Source of the DNA: Acidimicrobiia bacterium
GTDB taxonomy: Bacteria > Actinomycetota > Acidimicrobiia > IMCC26256 > JAENVU01
Direction: 5' to 3'
NCBI GenBank assembly: GCA_016650415.1
Contig: JAENVU010000071.1
Span: 1-23,648, forward strand
Length of the DNA: 23,648 bases
Translations under genes and position numbers: made by a program
Part shown: positions 15,035-22,740 of the stretch, one piece after another
How the letters are laid out: each line of letters starts with the position of its first letter
How positions within the stretch are numbered: position 1 is the stretch's first letter
Notes under the pieces: generated by a model
Databases searched by the model: none
The model's input: only the letters and a program-made list of their open reading frames with translations
Told to the model about the DNA's origin: nothing

Positions 15035-15694
15035 ATGGCGGATCCGAAATCGTTCTTTCTGAGCCCCGAGATTCATGACTACCTGGTTGCGCACGGGACC
15101 CCGCCCGATGCGGTCCAAGCCGACCTGATCGCGGCCACCGCCGCCCTCGGCGGTATCAGCATGATGCAGATCGCACCCGAACAAGGTGCGTTCATGACCA
15201 TGCTCACCGAGGTGCTCGGTGTCGGACTGGCCGTCGAAGTGGGAACGTTCACGGGGTACAGCGCCCTGTGTATCGCCCGCGGACTTCGTCCCGGCGGGCA
15301 ACTCATCTGCTGCGACGTGAGCGAGGAATGGACGGCATTGGCCCGCCCGGCGTGGGAAGCCGCAGGCGTGGCCGATCGGATCGATCTGCGGATCGCGCCG
15401 GCGATCGAGACGCTGCGGTCACTGCCGGCCGATCCGGTCATCGACCTGGCGTTCGTCGACGCCGACAAGCCGAGTTACGCGGCGTACTTCGAGGAGCTGT
15501 TACCCCGGCTCCGTCCGGGTGGGTTGATCCTCGTCGACAACGTCTTGTGGAGCGGCGAGGTCATCAACGATGCCACGACGGACGAGAACACCCGAGCGCT
15601 TCGCGACTTCAACGACCTGGTCGCGCAGGACCAACGGGTCAGTGTCGTGATGCTCCCGTTGGGCGACGGGCTCAGCCTGATCCGGAAGCGATAG
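15035..15694 (+). CDS. Class I O-methyltransferase (caffeoyl-CoA OMT-like, Methyltransf_3)
   Basis: This 219-residue protein matches the cation-dependent small-molecule O-methyltransferases. It has VEVGTFTGYSALCIARGL (67-84) for SAM binding, CCDVSEEW (92-99), the metal-binding DLAFVDADK (137-145) with Asp142, and GGLILVDNVLWSGEV (162-176) with Asp168/Asn169. The length is normal for bacterial members. These enzymes methylate catechol-like or other vicinal hydroxyls on small molecules; in bacteria the substrate is usually unknown, and a role in glycan decoration is only suggested by position. The N-terminal helices (PEIHDYLVAHGTPPD) match the family. It uses a TTA leucine codon (156), rare in this GC-rich sequence. 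The gene converges on the aldolase gene across 32 bases. Confidence 0.88.
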   Translation: MADPKSFFLSPEIHDYLVAHGTPPDAVQADLIAATAALGGISMMQIAPEQGAFMTMLTEVLGVGLAVEVGTFTGYSALCIARGLRPGGQLICCDVSEEWTALARPAWEAAGVADRIDLRIAPAIETLRSLPADPVIDLAFVDADKPSYAAYFEELLPRLRPGGLILVDNVLWSGEVINDATTDENTRALRDFNDLVAQDQRVSVVMLPLGDGLSLIRKR

Positions 15695-15702
15695 CGGCTC
15701 GC

Positions 15703-15721
15703 CGCCGCGGGAGGTGCGGCG
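15703..15721. terminator. Hairpin between convergent genes
   Basis: CGCCGC (15703-15708) and GCGGCG (15716-15721) form a 6-bp GC stem with a 7-base loop in the 32-base gap between the O-methyltransferase and aldolase genes. It lacks a T run, so it is at best a weak bidirectional terminator. Confidence 0.3.
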
Positions 15722-15726
15722 CCGAC

Positions 15727-16383
15727 TCAGAACTTCCCGGTGCGCCCGTAGCGGTAGTACGACGCGTACTTGGCGCCGATCTCCTCGGGGACTCCGATGA
15801 CCGGACCGAGTTGCCGTGCGCCCCAGACCACTTCGGCGGTCCGCTCGACCAGTGCGGCAATGTGGAGTGCGTCCTTCACGGTCTTGGCGCAGGCGAAGAG
15901 GCCGTGGTTGGCCATGATGACCGCCCCTCGGTCGGCGACGCGGCGGGCGACCTCGTCGGCGAGTTCCTGCGATCCGGTTTCGCGGTAGTCCGAACACTCG
16001 ACGTCGCCACCGACGTAGACATCGAACTCCTCGACCACGGCCGGAATCGGCTGGTGGGTGATCGCGAACATCTGCACGTGCTTGGCGTGGCAGTGCATCG
16101 TCGCGCCGATCTCGGGATAGGCGTTGAGGACCGCGAGGTGGAGTTGCTTCTCGCTGGTCGGCGAACGGTGGCCTTCGACCACGGTGCCGTCCGGTGCACA
16201 CACCACGAGATCGTCGAGTGTCATCTCGAGGTAGTCGAGGCTGCTCGGAGTGACGACGGCATTCCCGTCGGGGAGGCGCGCCGCGAGGTTGCCGGCCGTG
16301 CCCTCGACGAGTCCCGAGCGCAGCATTTCCTGCGCGGCCCAGAGCACGTGTTCCTTGATCGCGATCGGCGAGGTTTCGGTCAC
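15727..16383 (-). CDS. Class II aldolase/adducin family protein
   Basis: The 218-residue product has the class II aldolase fold signatures: GTAGNLAARL (28-37), VTPSSLDY (44-51), the SPTSEKQLH block with Glu78, the zinc pair His97/His99 in MHCHAKH, and the third ligand His160 in MANHGLF. Relatives include fuculose- and rhamnulose-phosphate aldolases, ribulose-phosphate epimerase AraD and decarboxylating OtnC-type enzymes. The GTG start at 16383 overlaps the stop of the upstream dehydrogenase (GTGA, 16380-16383), so the two form a coupled pair. An aldolase next to a D-2-hydroxyacid dehydrogenase suggests sugar-acid or polyol salvage, or making of a small precursor, rather than direct glycan polymerisation. 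The exact substrate cannot be set from sequence. Confidence 0.85.
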   Translation of the reverse strand: MTETSPIAIKEHVLWAAQEMLRSGLVEGTAGNLAARLPDGNAVVTPSSLDYLEMTLDDLVVCAPDGTVVEGHRSPTSEKQLHLAVLNAYPEIGATMHCHAKHVQMFAITHQPIPAVVEEFDVYVGGDVECSDYRETGSQELADEVARRVADRGAVIMANHGLFACAKTVKDALHIAALVERTAEVVWGARQLGPVIGVPEEIGAKYASYYRYGRTGKF

Positions 16384-17363
16384 CGTCCCTCCAACACTTC
16401 GGGATTGACCAGGTTCGCCGGTCGACCGCCGGCGAAGAGGGTTGCCAGTCCCTCGGCGATCAGCGTTGAGTGCCGGGTCTCGGTGTCCCAGGTTGCGCCG
16501 CCGATGTGCGGGGTCAACACGACGTTGGGCATCGAGCACAACGGATGGTCGACCGGCAGATTCTCGCCGACGAAGTGGTCGAGCCCCGCGCCGGCGAGTT
16601 TTCCGGAATGCAGCGCCATCACCAACGCGTCGGTGTCGTGCAGTTGCGCGCGGGCGCTGTTGATGAAGAGTGCCCCCTCCTTCATCGCCGCGAACTGGGA
16701 TGCTCCGATGAGTCCGGCCGTGTCCGGGGTCACGGCCGCGTGCAGCGAGACGACGTCGGCCTCGGCGAGCAGCGCGTCGAGTGAGTGCGTGGCGTCGGGT
16801 GCGAACGGGTCCGTACTGATCACTCGCATTCCCAGACCTTCGAGCCGCCACTTCGTGGCCCGTCCGACCGCTCCGAGCCCGACGATCCCGACGGTTTGGC
16901 CTGCGAGTTCCCACGCTCGAAACCGCTGGTAGGGGATCGTGCCGTCACGCCAGACGAGCCCCGCCCGCACGTCCATGTCGGCACGTACGATCCCGCGGTT
17001 CACCGCGAACAACAATCCCACCGTCACCTCGGCGACGGCATCGGCATTCCGGCCGGGCGCCCGGAGCACCGGGATTCCGCGCTCGGTCGCCGCCGGGATG
17101 TCGACGTTGGTCGGGTCGCCTCGGCACGAACCGATGGCGATCAGCGGCAGGTCCAGGACGGGTCCCTTCACGCTGTCGCTCTCGACGATGAGGAGCTGCG
17201 CGCCCTCGGCCGCGACCCGCTCGGCCAACTGTGCCGAGTTGTACAGCCGGAGGGGTTGGTGGTCGATCCAGGGATCGATGACCACCTCCGAGCACAGCGA
17301 CCGGAGCAATCCCAGGCCGGGACCGCGGAAAGGTGCAGTGACGAGAGCCTTGGGCGCATCCAT
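16380..17363 (-). CDS. D-isomer-specific 2-hydroxyacid dehydrogenase
   Basis: The 327-residue product has the split substrate-binding fold around a Rossmann NAD domain: ELAGQTVGIVGLGAVGRA (152-169) with GLGAVG at 162-167, Asp185 in STDPF favouring NAD over NADP, and the catalytic triad Arg238 (NSAR), Glu267 (VGEN) and His286 (TPHIGG). The active site is complete. The family includes phosphoglycerate, glyoxylate and erythronate-type dehydrogenases; the lack of a C-terminal ACT domain argues against a regulated serine-pathway SerA. ATG 17363 is preceded by GAGACT seven bases upstream, a degenerate form of the local leaderless -10 pattern. It is translationally coupled to the aldolase gene. Together they probably process a C4-C6 hydroxy acid; this is inference. 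Confidence 0.87.
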   Translation of the reverse strand: MDAPKALVTAPFRGPGLGLLRSLCSEVVIDPWIDHQPLRLYNSAQLAERVAAEGAQLLIVESDSVKGPVLDLPLIAIGSCRGDPTNVDIPAATERGIPVLRAPGRNADAVAEVTVGLLFAVNRGIVRADMDVRAGLVWRDGTIPYQRFRAWELAGQTVGIVGLGAVGRATKWRLEGLGMRVISTDPFAPDATHSLDALLAEADVVSLHAAVTPDTAGLIGASQFAAMKEGALFINSARAQLHDTDALVMALHSGKLAGAGLDHFVGENLPVDHPLCSMPNVVLTPHIGGATWDTETRHSTLIAEGLATLFAGGRPANLVNPEVLEGR

Positions 17364-17383
17364 TCCGGTCAGTCTCGCATGTA

Positions 17384-17401
17384 CCTGACGCGAGTGTCAG
17401 G
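17384..17401 (-). terminator. Hairpin downstream of the GGDEF/EAL gene
   Basis: CCTGAC (17384-17389), six bases, GTCAGG (17396-17401): a 6-bp stem just after the GGDEF/EAL stop at 17407, in the 43-base gap before the dehydrogenase start. No T tract follows. A further GTCAGG at 17406-17411 could pair with the same arm. It may be a weak terminator or a regulator site upstream of the dehydrogenase. Confidence 0.3.
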
Positions 17402-17406
17402 AGGCG

Positions 17407-19860
17407 TCAGGACGCGGCAGACAACGACCCGGTGACCTCGTCGGCCGCAGGCAGCCTGGTCATTCGCGCCAACACCTTGGGGTCGAGTTCGGCGGCCGGA
17501 CGGGGGTGGGAGAGGTAGAACCCCTGGACGAGGTCACAGCCCAGCGTGCGGAGTCGTTGGAGCTGCCTCGGCGTCTCGACCCCTTCCGCGACCGTCCTCA
17601 GGCCGAGTGACTGCGCGAGTCGCACGATCGCCGGGGTGAGGGATTGGGCCCGCTCATGGAGTTCCACCGACGCCACGAAGCTCTTGTCGATCTTGACGAT
17701 GTCGATCGGGAAGTTCTCGAGATAGGTGAGCGACGAGTACCCCGTGCCGAAATCGTCGAGGGCCAGCAACACCCCGATCTCCTTCAGGGCCAACAGGTTG
17801 CGGCGTGCGGTGTCGGTATCTCGCAGCATCGCCGTCTCGGTGATCTCGAGGATGAGCGACGACGGCGCGATGCCGAAGCGGCTCACGACCTCGGCGACAT
17901 CCCCGACCACGGTCGCGTTGGTGAGCTGCGACGGAGAGATGTTCACGCTGATCGCGAGATCGCGAGCACCCGCGACCTGCCATGCGTGGGTCTGCTCACA
18001 CGCCCGTTCCAGGAGTGAGCGCCCGATCGACTCCATCAACCCGGTCTCCTCCGCGAGGGGAATGAAGTGGTCGGGCGCGAGCAGGCCGCGGGTGGGGTGA
18101 TGCCACCGGATCAGTGCTTCGGTGGCGACGACGTATCCCGTCGTCGTGTCGACGATCGGTTGGTAGAAGAGTTGGAACTCGTCTTGTTCGATCGCTCGCC
18201 GCAAGTCACTTTCGAACTCCACCCTGACGATGGCGGCGACGTGTTGCGACTCCTCGAAGACCTCGAATCGATTCTTTCCCTTGCCCTTCGCGACGTACAT
18301 CGCGAGGTCGGCATCGCGCAGGATCGCGTCGGTCGTGGTTGATCGGTCGCCGAACGCAATGCCGATGCTGACGGTGGCGAAGATCTCGCGGTCCGCGATT
18401 CGGAACGGCTGCCGGAACGCTTCGGTAATCCGTGCCGCGAGGGTGATGGCCGCGTCCGGACCCACGGTGTCCTCGATGAGGACGGCGAACTCGTCGCCGC
18501 CCAACCGAGCGGCCGTGTCGGCCGAGCGGAGGCAACCGGTCAGGATCTCGGCCGCCGCCACCAGCAACTCGTCGCCGGCGAGATGGCCGAGGCTGTCGTT
18601 GACCATCTTGAAATTGTCGAGGTCCAGGAACAGCACCGAGAAACCGGTCGACAGGCGCCGGCTCCGGTCGACGACGTGCTCGAGTCGATCACAGAACCGC
18701 GCCTTGTTCGCGAGGCCGGTTAGTTGATCGTGGAATGCCCGATAGACCAGCTCATCCTCGAGGTGCTTCCGATCGGTGAGGTCCCGGAAGCTCCAGACCC
18801 GCCCGACGACGGACCCGTCGACTCGTTGCGGGTGAGAGACGCGCTCGAAGACCCGGCCGTCCTTGAACGTGAGCAGGTCGTAGCTGTCCTCTTCGGGATG
18901 CGCATACAACTCCTGGACCTTCGTGACGAAGGCCGTCGGGTCCGCGAGTTGGTCGGTGACGAACGCGAGGGCCGCGTCATCGTCCCGGGCGACGGCGATG
19001 TCGTCGGGAATCCTCCACATGTCGACGAACTGCTGGTTGAAGCTCGTGATCGAGTTCTTCGCATCGACCACCAGGATTCCGTCCGCGGTCGAGTCCAACG
19101 TTGCGTGGAGCAGTGAGAGGGCGTGGCGGAGTTCGTTCTCGACCGCGATCCGTTCGATCACCTCGTGCGCGGAGATCACGTACCCATTGACGGTCGGGTC
19201 GTCGCGCAGGTCGACGATCGTGATCTCCATGGGGACGGGATCGCGGTGGTCCTGGGTGATGATGTCCACCACCGTCGTGGACATCATTCCCGGTGCCACC
19301 TGGGCCAGGGCCTCGAGGAACCGCGCTCGATCGGGCTCGGACGCGAGGATCGCCGTGAGTGGCTGATCCTCGATGTCGGCCGGATCGAGGCCGGTCAGGC
19401 GGGTCATCGCACCGGAGATCGATTCGACGATCCCGTCGGGGGTGACCAGCATCGTCACGGTCCCGGCATTGTGGACCAGTGACCGGAATCTCGCTTCCTC
19501 GCTGTGGGCCACCTCGAACCGACGCCGTGCGGTCAGGTCCCGCAAACTGAGAAGGATCCGATCATCCGGCAGCGTGCACGCCATGAGCTCGACGAGCCGC
19601 CAACCGTCGGCCGCGAGGACCCGAACCTCGACCGTCTCGCCCACCGGACGTTCCCCGAGGGTGGCGAGACCGACCAGTACGACCGGCAGGTCATCCGGAT
19701 GAACTAAATCCGTTCCCGAGTGGCCGATGACGTCGTCGTTGGATCGGTCGAAGATCCGCTCCGCCGCCGGGTTCGCCCATTCGATGACCGCCATCGAATC
19801 CAGCACGACGACCGCGTCGGGAAGGCGCTGCACCAACTCCGCGAGCGCGTCGATATCCAT
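17407..19860 (-). CDS. PAS-PAS-PAS-GGDEF-EAL bifunctional c-di-GMP signalling protein
   Basis: The 817-residue protein has three PAS-like sensor domains (about 4-110, 123-235 and 245-365), a GGDEF domain (about 370-535) and an EAL domain (about 545-795). GGDEF at 454-458 is intact, and an RxxD inhibitory site (Arg445-Asp448) lies five residues upstream. The EAL domain keeps EAL 581-583, Asn640, Glu672, DDFGTGYSS 702-710, Lys723, Glu759 and QGF 779-781, so both cyclase and phosphodiesterase sites look functional. There are no membrane helices, so it senses a cytoplasmic signal. ATG 19860 is the first Met before the first PAS. It stands alone, back to back with the epimerase gene. c-di-GMP often controls exopolysaccharide, so its place in a glycan locus is suggestive but not proof of control. 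Confidence 0.93.
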   Translation of the reverse strand: MDIDALAELVQRLPDAVVVLDSMAVIEWANPAAERIFDRSNDDVIGHSGTDLVHPDDLPVVLVGLATLGERPVGETVEVRVLAADGWRLVELMACTLPDDRILLSLRDLTARRRFEVAHSEEARFRSLVHNAGTVTMLVTPDGIVESISGAMTRLTGLDPADIEDQPLTAILASEPDRARFLEALAQVAPGMMSTTVVDIITQDHRDPVPMEITIVDLRDDPTVNGYVISAHEVIERIAVENELRHALSLLHATLDSTADGILVVDAKNSITSFNQQFVDMWRIPDDIAVARDDDAALAFVTDQLADPTAFVTKVQELYAHPEEDSYDLLTFKDGRVFERVSHPQRVDGSVVGRVWSFRDLTDRKHLEDELVYRAFHDQLTGLANKARFCDRLEHVVDRSRRLSTGFSVLFLDLDNFKMVNDSLGHLAGDELLVAAAEILTGCLRSADTAARLGGDEFAVLIEDTVGPDAAITLAARITEAFRQPFRIADREIFATVSIGIAFGDRSTTTDAILRDADLAMYVAKGKGKNRFEVFEESQHVAAIVRVEFESDLRRAIEQDEFQLFYQPIVDTTTGYVVATEALIRWHHPTRGLLAPDHFIPLAEETGLMESIGRSLLERACEQTHAWQVAGARDLAISVNISPSQLTNATVVGDVAEVVSRFGIAPSSLILEITETAMLRDTDTARRNLLALKEIGVLLALDDFGTGYSSLTYLENFPIDIVKIDKSFVASVELHERAQSLTPAIVRLAQSLGLRTVAEGVETPRQLQRLRTLGCDLVQGFYLSHPRPAAELDPKVLARMTRLPAADEVTGSLSAAS

Positions 19861-19959
19861 TCGTGCCGGGTCCCTGAGTCTCGAATGTCCGTGTTCCGCA
19901 GGTATCGACGGTCGTTCTGGGCACCTTGAGACCCGGTCGGCGGGTCCGGCGCGGCCCGC

Positions 19960-19965
19960 TAGCGT
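19960..19965 (+). promoter_or_regulatory. Candidate -10 element TAGCGT for the epimerase gene
   Basis: TAGCGT lies nine bases before ATG 19975, giving a leader of only two to three bases at most. No ribosome site is visible, so this start is likely leaderless or nearly so. Confidence 0.4.
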
Positions 19966-19974
19966 GCCCGAGCC

Positions 19975-20910
19975 ATGGACGCATTGGTCACCGGTGGCGC
20001 AGGATTCATCGGTTCCCATCTTGTCGACGCCTTGGTCGCTCGGGGCGACCGGGTGAGGGTGCTCGACGACCTCAGCACCGGGCTCCGGACGAACGTCAAC
20101 CCGAATGCCACACTGATCGAGGCCTCCGTCGCCGATGCCGACGCGGTGCGTGAGGCGGTGGCCGGCTGCGAGGTCGTGTTCCACCTCGGCGCCCTGGGCT
20201 CGGTCACCCGTTCCGTGACTGATCCCCAGACCTCGAACCTGGTCAACGTGGACGGCACGCTGAACGTGCTGACCGCGGCACGTGACGCGGCGGTGCGCCG
20301 AGTGGTGTTCGCGTCGTCGAGCAGCGTCTACGGCGGCGCCGAGCAGGTGCCCACCCCGGAGAGCGCGCCATTGCGTCCCCGGTCGCCGTATGCCATCACG
20401 AAGCTGACCGGCGATTGGTACACCCGGGTCTTCGCGGAGCTGTACGAGCTCGAGACCGTGGTGCTGCGGTACTTCAACGTGTTCGGGCCCCGGCAACGGC
20501 CCGACGCGACCTACGCCGCCGTGATCCCGCTGTTCGCGGCCGCGATGCTGGCGGAGGAGCAGCCGGTGGTCCACGGCGACGGTACCCAGAGTCGCGACTT
20601 CACGTACGTCGGGGACGTGGTGGCGGCGAATCTGGCCGCGGCCCACGCGCCCGCCGCGCTCGCGAGCGGGCACGCCTTCAACGTCGCGCCCGGCGCCGGC
20701 ACCTCGCTGCTCGAACTCCTGGATGGCCTCGCGTCACGGATCGGCGTGGCGGTCGACCCGGTGTTCGTCGACCCGCGCCCGGGCGACGTGCACCGTTCCT
20801 GCGCCGATGCGACCGCGGCTCGGGAAGCGTTGGGGTGGGCGCCGACCGTCAGCATCGAGGACGGTCTGGCCCGGTACGTCGACTGGATCAGAGCCGCAAC
20901 TGCCGGATGA
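19975..20910 (+). CDS. UDP-sugar 4-epimerase-like NAD-dependent epimerase (GalE/WbpP-type SDR)
   Basis: The 311-residue product is a classic sugar-nucleotide epimerase of the extended SDR group: TGGAGFIGSHLVDAL (6-20), LDDLSTG (30-36), ASSSSVYGG (113-121), catalytic Tyr139/Lys143 in YAITK, RYFNVFGPRQ, and GDGTQSRDFTYVGDVV for UDP contact. These motifs favour UDP-glucose, UDP-GlcNAc or uronate 4-epimerase activity over a 4,6-dehydratase. Arg-Ser-Pro-Tyr before the catalytic Tyr is shared with UDP-GlcNAc 4-epimerases, but substrate cannot be fixed. It provides nucleotide sugars for the glycosyltransferases in the window. Its 3' end overlaps the opposing cysC gene by 23 bases (20888-20910). Confidence 0.88.
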   Translation: MDALVTGGAGFIGSHLVDALVARGDRVRVLDDLSTGLRTNVNPNATLIEASVADADAVREAVAGCEVVFHLGALGSVTRSVTDPQTSNLVNVDGTLNVLTAARDAAVRRVVFASSSSVYGGAEQVPTPESAPLRPRSPYAITKLTGDWYTRVFAELYELETVVLRYFNVFGPRQRPDATYAAVIPLFAAAMLAEEQPVVHGDGTQSRDFTYVGDVVAANLAAAHAPAALASGHAFNVAPGAGTSLLELLDGLASRIGVAVDPVFVDPRPGDVHRSCADATAAREALGWAPTVSIEDGLARYVDWIRAATAG

Positions 20911-21496
20911 CCGACCGGGCTGCGTCGGTGGGGGTCGAATCCGGCGTGATCACGAACTCGGCGTCGAGCGGAGCCTCGTACGGGTCGTCGACGCCCGTGA
21001 ATCCGGTGATCTCGCCGGCGCGTGCCTTGGCGTAGAGCCCCTTGACGTCGCGGGCCTCGCACAGTTCGATCGGGGTGTCGACGAAGACCTCGACGAAGCG
21101 CAGGCCGAGGTCGGCGTGCCGGGCGCGCACCCGGTCGCGGTCCGCCCGGTACGGGCTGATGAGCGGCACGATCGCGACGGCACCGGCGTCGGCAAAGAGG
21201 ACCGCCACCTCACCCGCGCGGCGCACGTTCTCCTGGCGGCTCGCGGCGTCGAAGCCCAAGTCACCGTTCAGTCCATGACGCAGGTTGTCGCCGTCGAGCA
21301 GATAGGCGACCCGACCGGCGGTGACGAGTTCCTGCTCGATGGCGACGGCAACCGTCGATTTGCCCGACCCCGAGAGCCCGGTCAGCCAGATCGTCATTCC
21401 CTCGTTCCCCGTCGCCGCGATCCGCTGCTCGCGAGTGACCGTTCCCGCGTGGAACACGACGTTCGGGCTGACGTCGTTGTCGTGCGTGTCGCTCAC
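20888..21496 (-). CDS. cysC: Adenylyl-sulfate (APS) kinase
   Basis: The 202-residue product phosphorylates adenosine 5'-phosphosulfate to PAPS with ATP. It has the P-loop TGLSGSGKST (39-48), LLDGDNLRHGLN (66-77), the DLGF (79-82) and RQENVRRAGEVA (87-98) segments, FVDTPIELCEARDVKGLY (138-155) and GFTGVDDPYEAP (165-176), all characteristic of CysC. An N-terminal stretch of about 25 residues precedes the P-loop, as in stand-alone enzymes. GTG 21496 overlaps the cysN stop (GTGA, 21493-21496). It is the third gene of a cysD-cysN-cysC unit. With a separate kinase and no reductase in view, the pathway output here is PAPS, the donor for sulfotransferases or for assimilation elsewhere. Confidence 0.95.
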   Translation of the reverse strand: MSDTHDNDVSPNVVFHAGTVTREQRIAATGNEGMTIWLTGLSGSGKSTVAVAIEQELVTAGRVAYLLDGDNLRHGLNGDLGFDAASRQENVRRAGEVAVLFADAGAVAIVPLISPYRADRDRVRARHADLGLRFVEVFVDTPIELCEARDVKGLYAKARAGEITGFTGVDDPYEAPLDAEFVITPDSTPTDAARSVIRQLRL

Positions 21497-22740
21497 GCGT
21501 CGAGGATCATGCCGGCGCCGACCGTCTCGTTCGTGGCCTCGTCGATGAGGATGAACGAACCGGTCGTGCGATTCCGGCGGTACTCGTCCACGAACAGGGG
21601 AGTGGTCACCCGCAGACTGACCCGTCCCATGTCGTTCATGTTGAGCGTGCCCGATGTCTCGTCGCGCGAGAGCGAGTTGACGTCCATTCGGTAGTGCAGA
21701 TCCCGCACCAACGCCCGGGCCGACCGGGTCGTGTGCTTGATCGCGTACTTGCCGCCGACCTGTAGCGGACGCTCGCTGAACCAGCAGATCATCGCGTCGA
21801 TCTCCTGCGTGACCGACGGCGCGTTGTTCGGCCGGCAAATGAGGTCACCACGGCTGATGTCGATGTTGTCCTCCAACCGGATCGTCACCGACATCGGCGG
21901 AATCGCCTCCGCAATCTCCTGGCCGTACAGGTCGATCCCGGCGATCCGAGTCGTCAGACCCGACGGCAGTACCAACACTTCATCGCCCGGTCGGAACGTG
22001 CCGCCGGCGATCTGGCCCGCATACCCGCGGTAGTCGTGCCACGTGTCGCTCATCGGCCGGATGACGATCTGCACGGGCATCCGCGCGTCGATCAGGTTCC
22101 GATCGGAGCCGATGTAGAGGTGTTCGAGATGGTGCAACAACGTCGGGCCGTCGTACCAGGCCATGTTCGGGCCGTGGCTCGTGACGTTGTCGCCGTGGAG
22201 GGCCGAGACGGGAATGAAAGTGAGGTCGGTGATGTCGAGCTTGCCGGCCCACTCCCGGAACTCCTCCGAGATGCGATCGAAGACGAGCTGGTCGTAGTCG
22301 ACCAGGTCCATCTTGTTGACGCAGAGAACGAGGTGACGTACCGAGAGCAACGACGCGATCACGGCGTGGCGCCGCGACTGTTCGACCACACCGTGGCGCG
22401 CATCGACGAGGATCAACGCGAGGTCGGCCGTCGACGCGCCCGTGACCATGTTGCGGGTGTACTGCACGTGGCCGGGCGTGTCGGCGATGATGAACTTGCG
22501 CTTAGGTGTCGCGAAGTATCGGTAGGCGACGTCGATCGTGATGCCCTGTTCGCGTTCGGCCCGAAGCCCGTCGGTGAGGAGCGCGAGGTTCGTGTAGTCG
22601 AACCCTTTCTCGCGCGAGGTCCGCTCGACGGACTCCAGCTGGTCTTCGAAGATTTGTTTGGAGTCGAGCAGCAATCGACCGATCAGGGTGCTCTTGCCGT
22701 CATCGACGGAGCCCGCAGTGGCAAAGCGGAGCATCTCCAT
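21493..22740 (-). CDS. cysN: Sulfate adenylyltransferase large subunit (GTPase)
   Basis: The 415-residue protein is the GTPase subunit of ATP sulfurylase, related to EF-Tu. It shows the P-loop AGSVDDGKST (9-18), GITID (66-70) for switch I, DTPGH (87-91), NKMD (142-145) and SALHG, followed by the beta-barrel domains. GTP hydrolysis drives formation of APS from sulfate and ATP by the CysD partner. There is no fused kinase domain, matching the separate cysC gene downstream. ATG 22740 overlaps the cysD stop by one base (TGATG), with GAGGG upstream as ribosome site; a second in-frame ATG two codons on is possible. Coupled translation fits the 1:1 CysDN complex. Confidence 0.95.
   Translation of the reverse strand: MEMLRFATAGSVDDGKSTLIGRLLLDSKQIFEDQLESVERTSREKGFDYTNLALLTDGLRAEREQGITIDVAYRYFATPKRKFIIADTPGHVQYTRNMVTGASTADLALILVDARHGVVEQSRRHAVIASLLSVRHLVLCVNKMDLVDYDQLVFDRISEEFREWAGKLDITDLTFIPVSALHGDNVTSHGPNMAWYDGPTLLHHLEHLYIGSDRNLIDARMPVQIVIRPMSDTWHDYRGYAGQIAGGTFRPGDEVLVLPSGLTTRIAGIDLYGQEIAEAIPPMSVTIRLEDNIDISRGDLICRPNNAPSVTQEIDAMICWFSERPLQVGGKYAIKHTTRSARALVRDLHYRMDVNSLSRDETSGTLNMNDMGRVSLRVTTPLFVDEYRRNRTTGSFILIDEATNETVGAGMILDA

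Noticed and set aside
15500..15502. Rare TTA leucine codons (O-methyltransferase 156, GGDEF/EAL 52 at 19705-19707, GT-C gene 561 at 4404-4406)
   Set aside because: TTA control is known for Streptomyces, but three scattered codons in unrelated genes of a probable non-Streptomyces genome are more simply chance in high-GC DNA.
17407..20673. N-terminal extension of the GGDEF/EAL protein to about 1088 codons
   Set aside because: The extra 271 codons run antisense through the epimerase gene and have no domain-like sequence. The first PAS starts right after ATG 19860.
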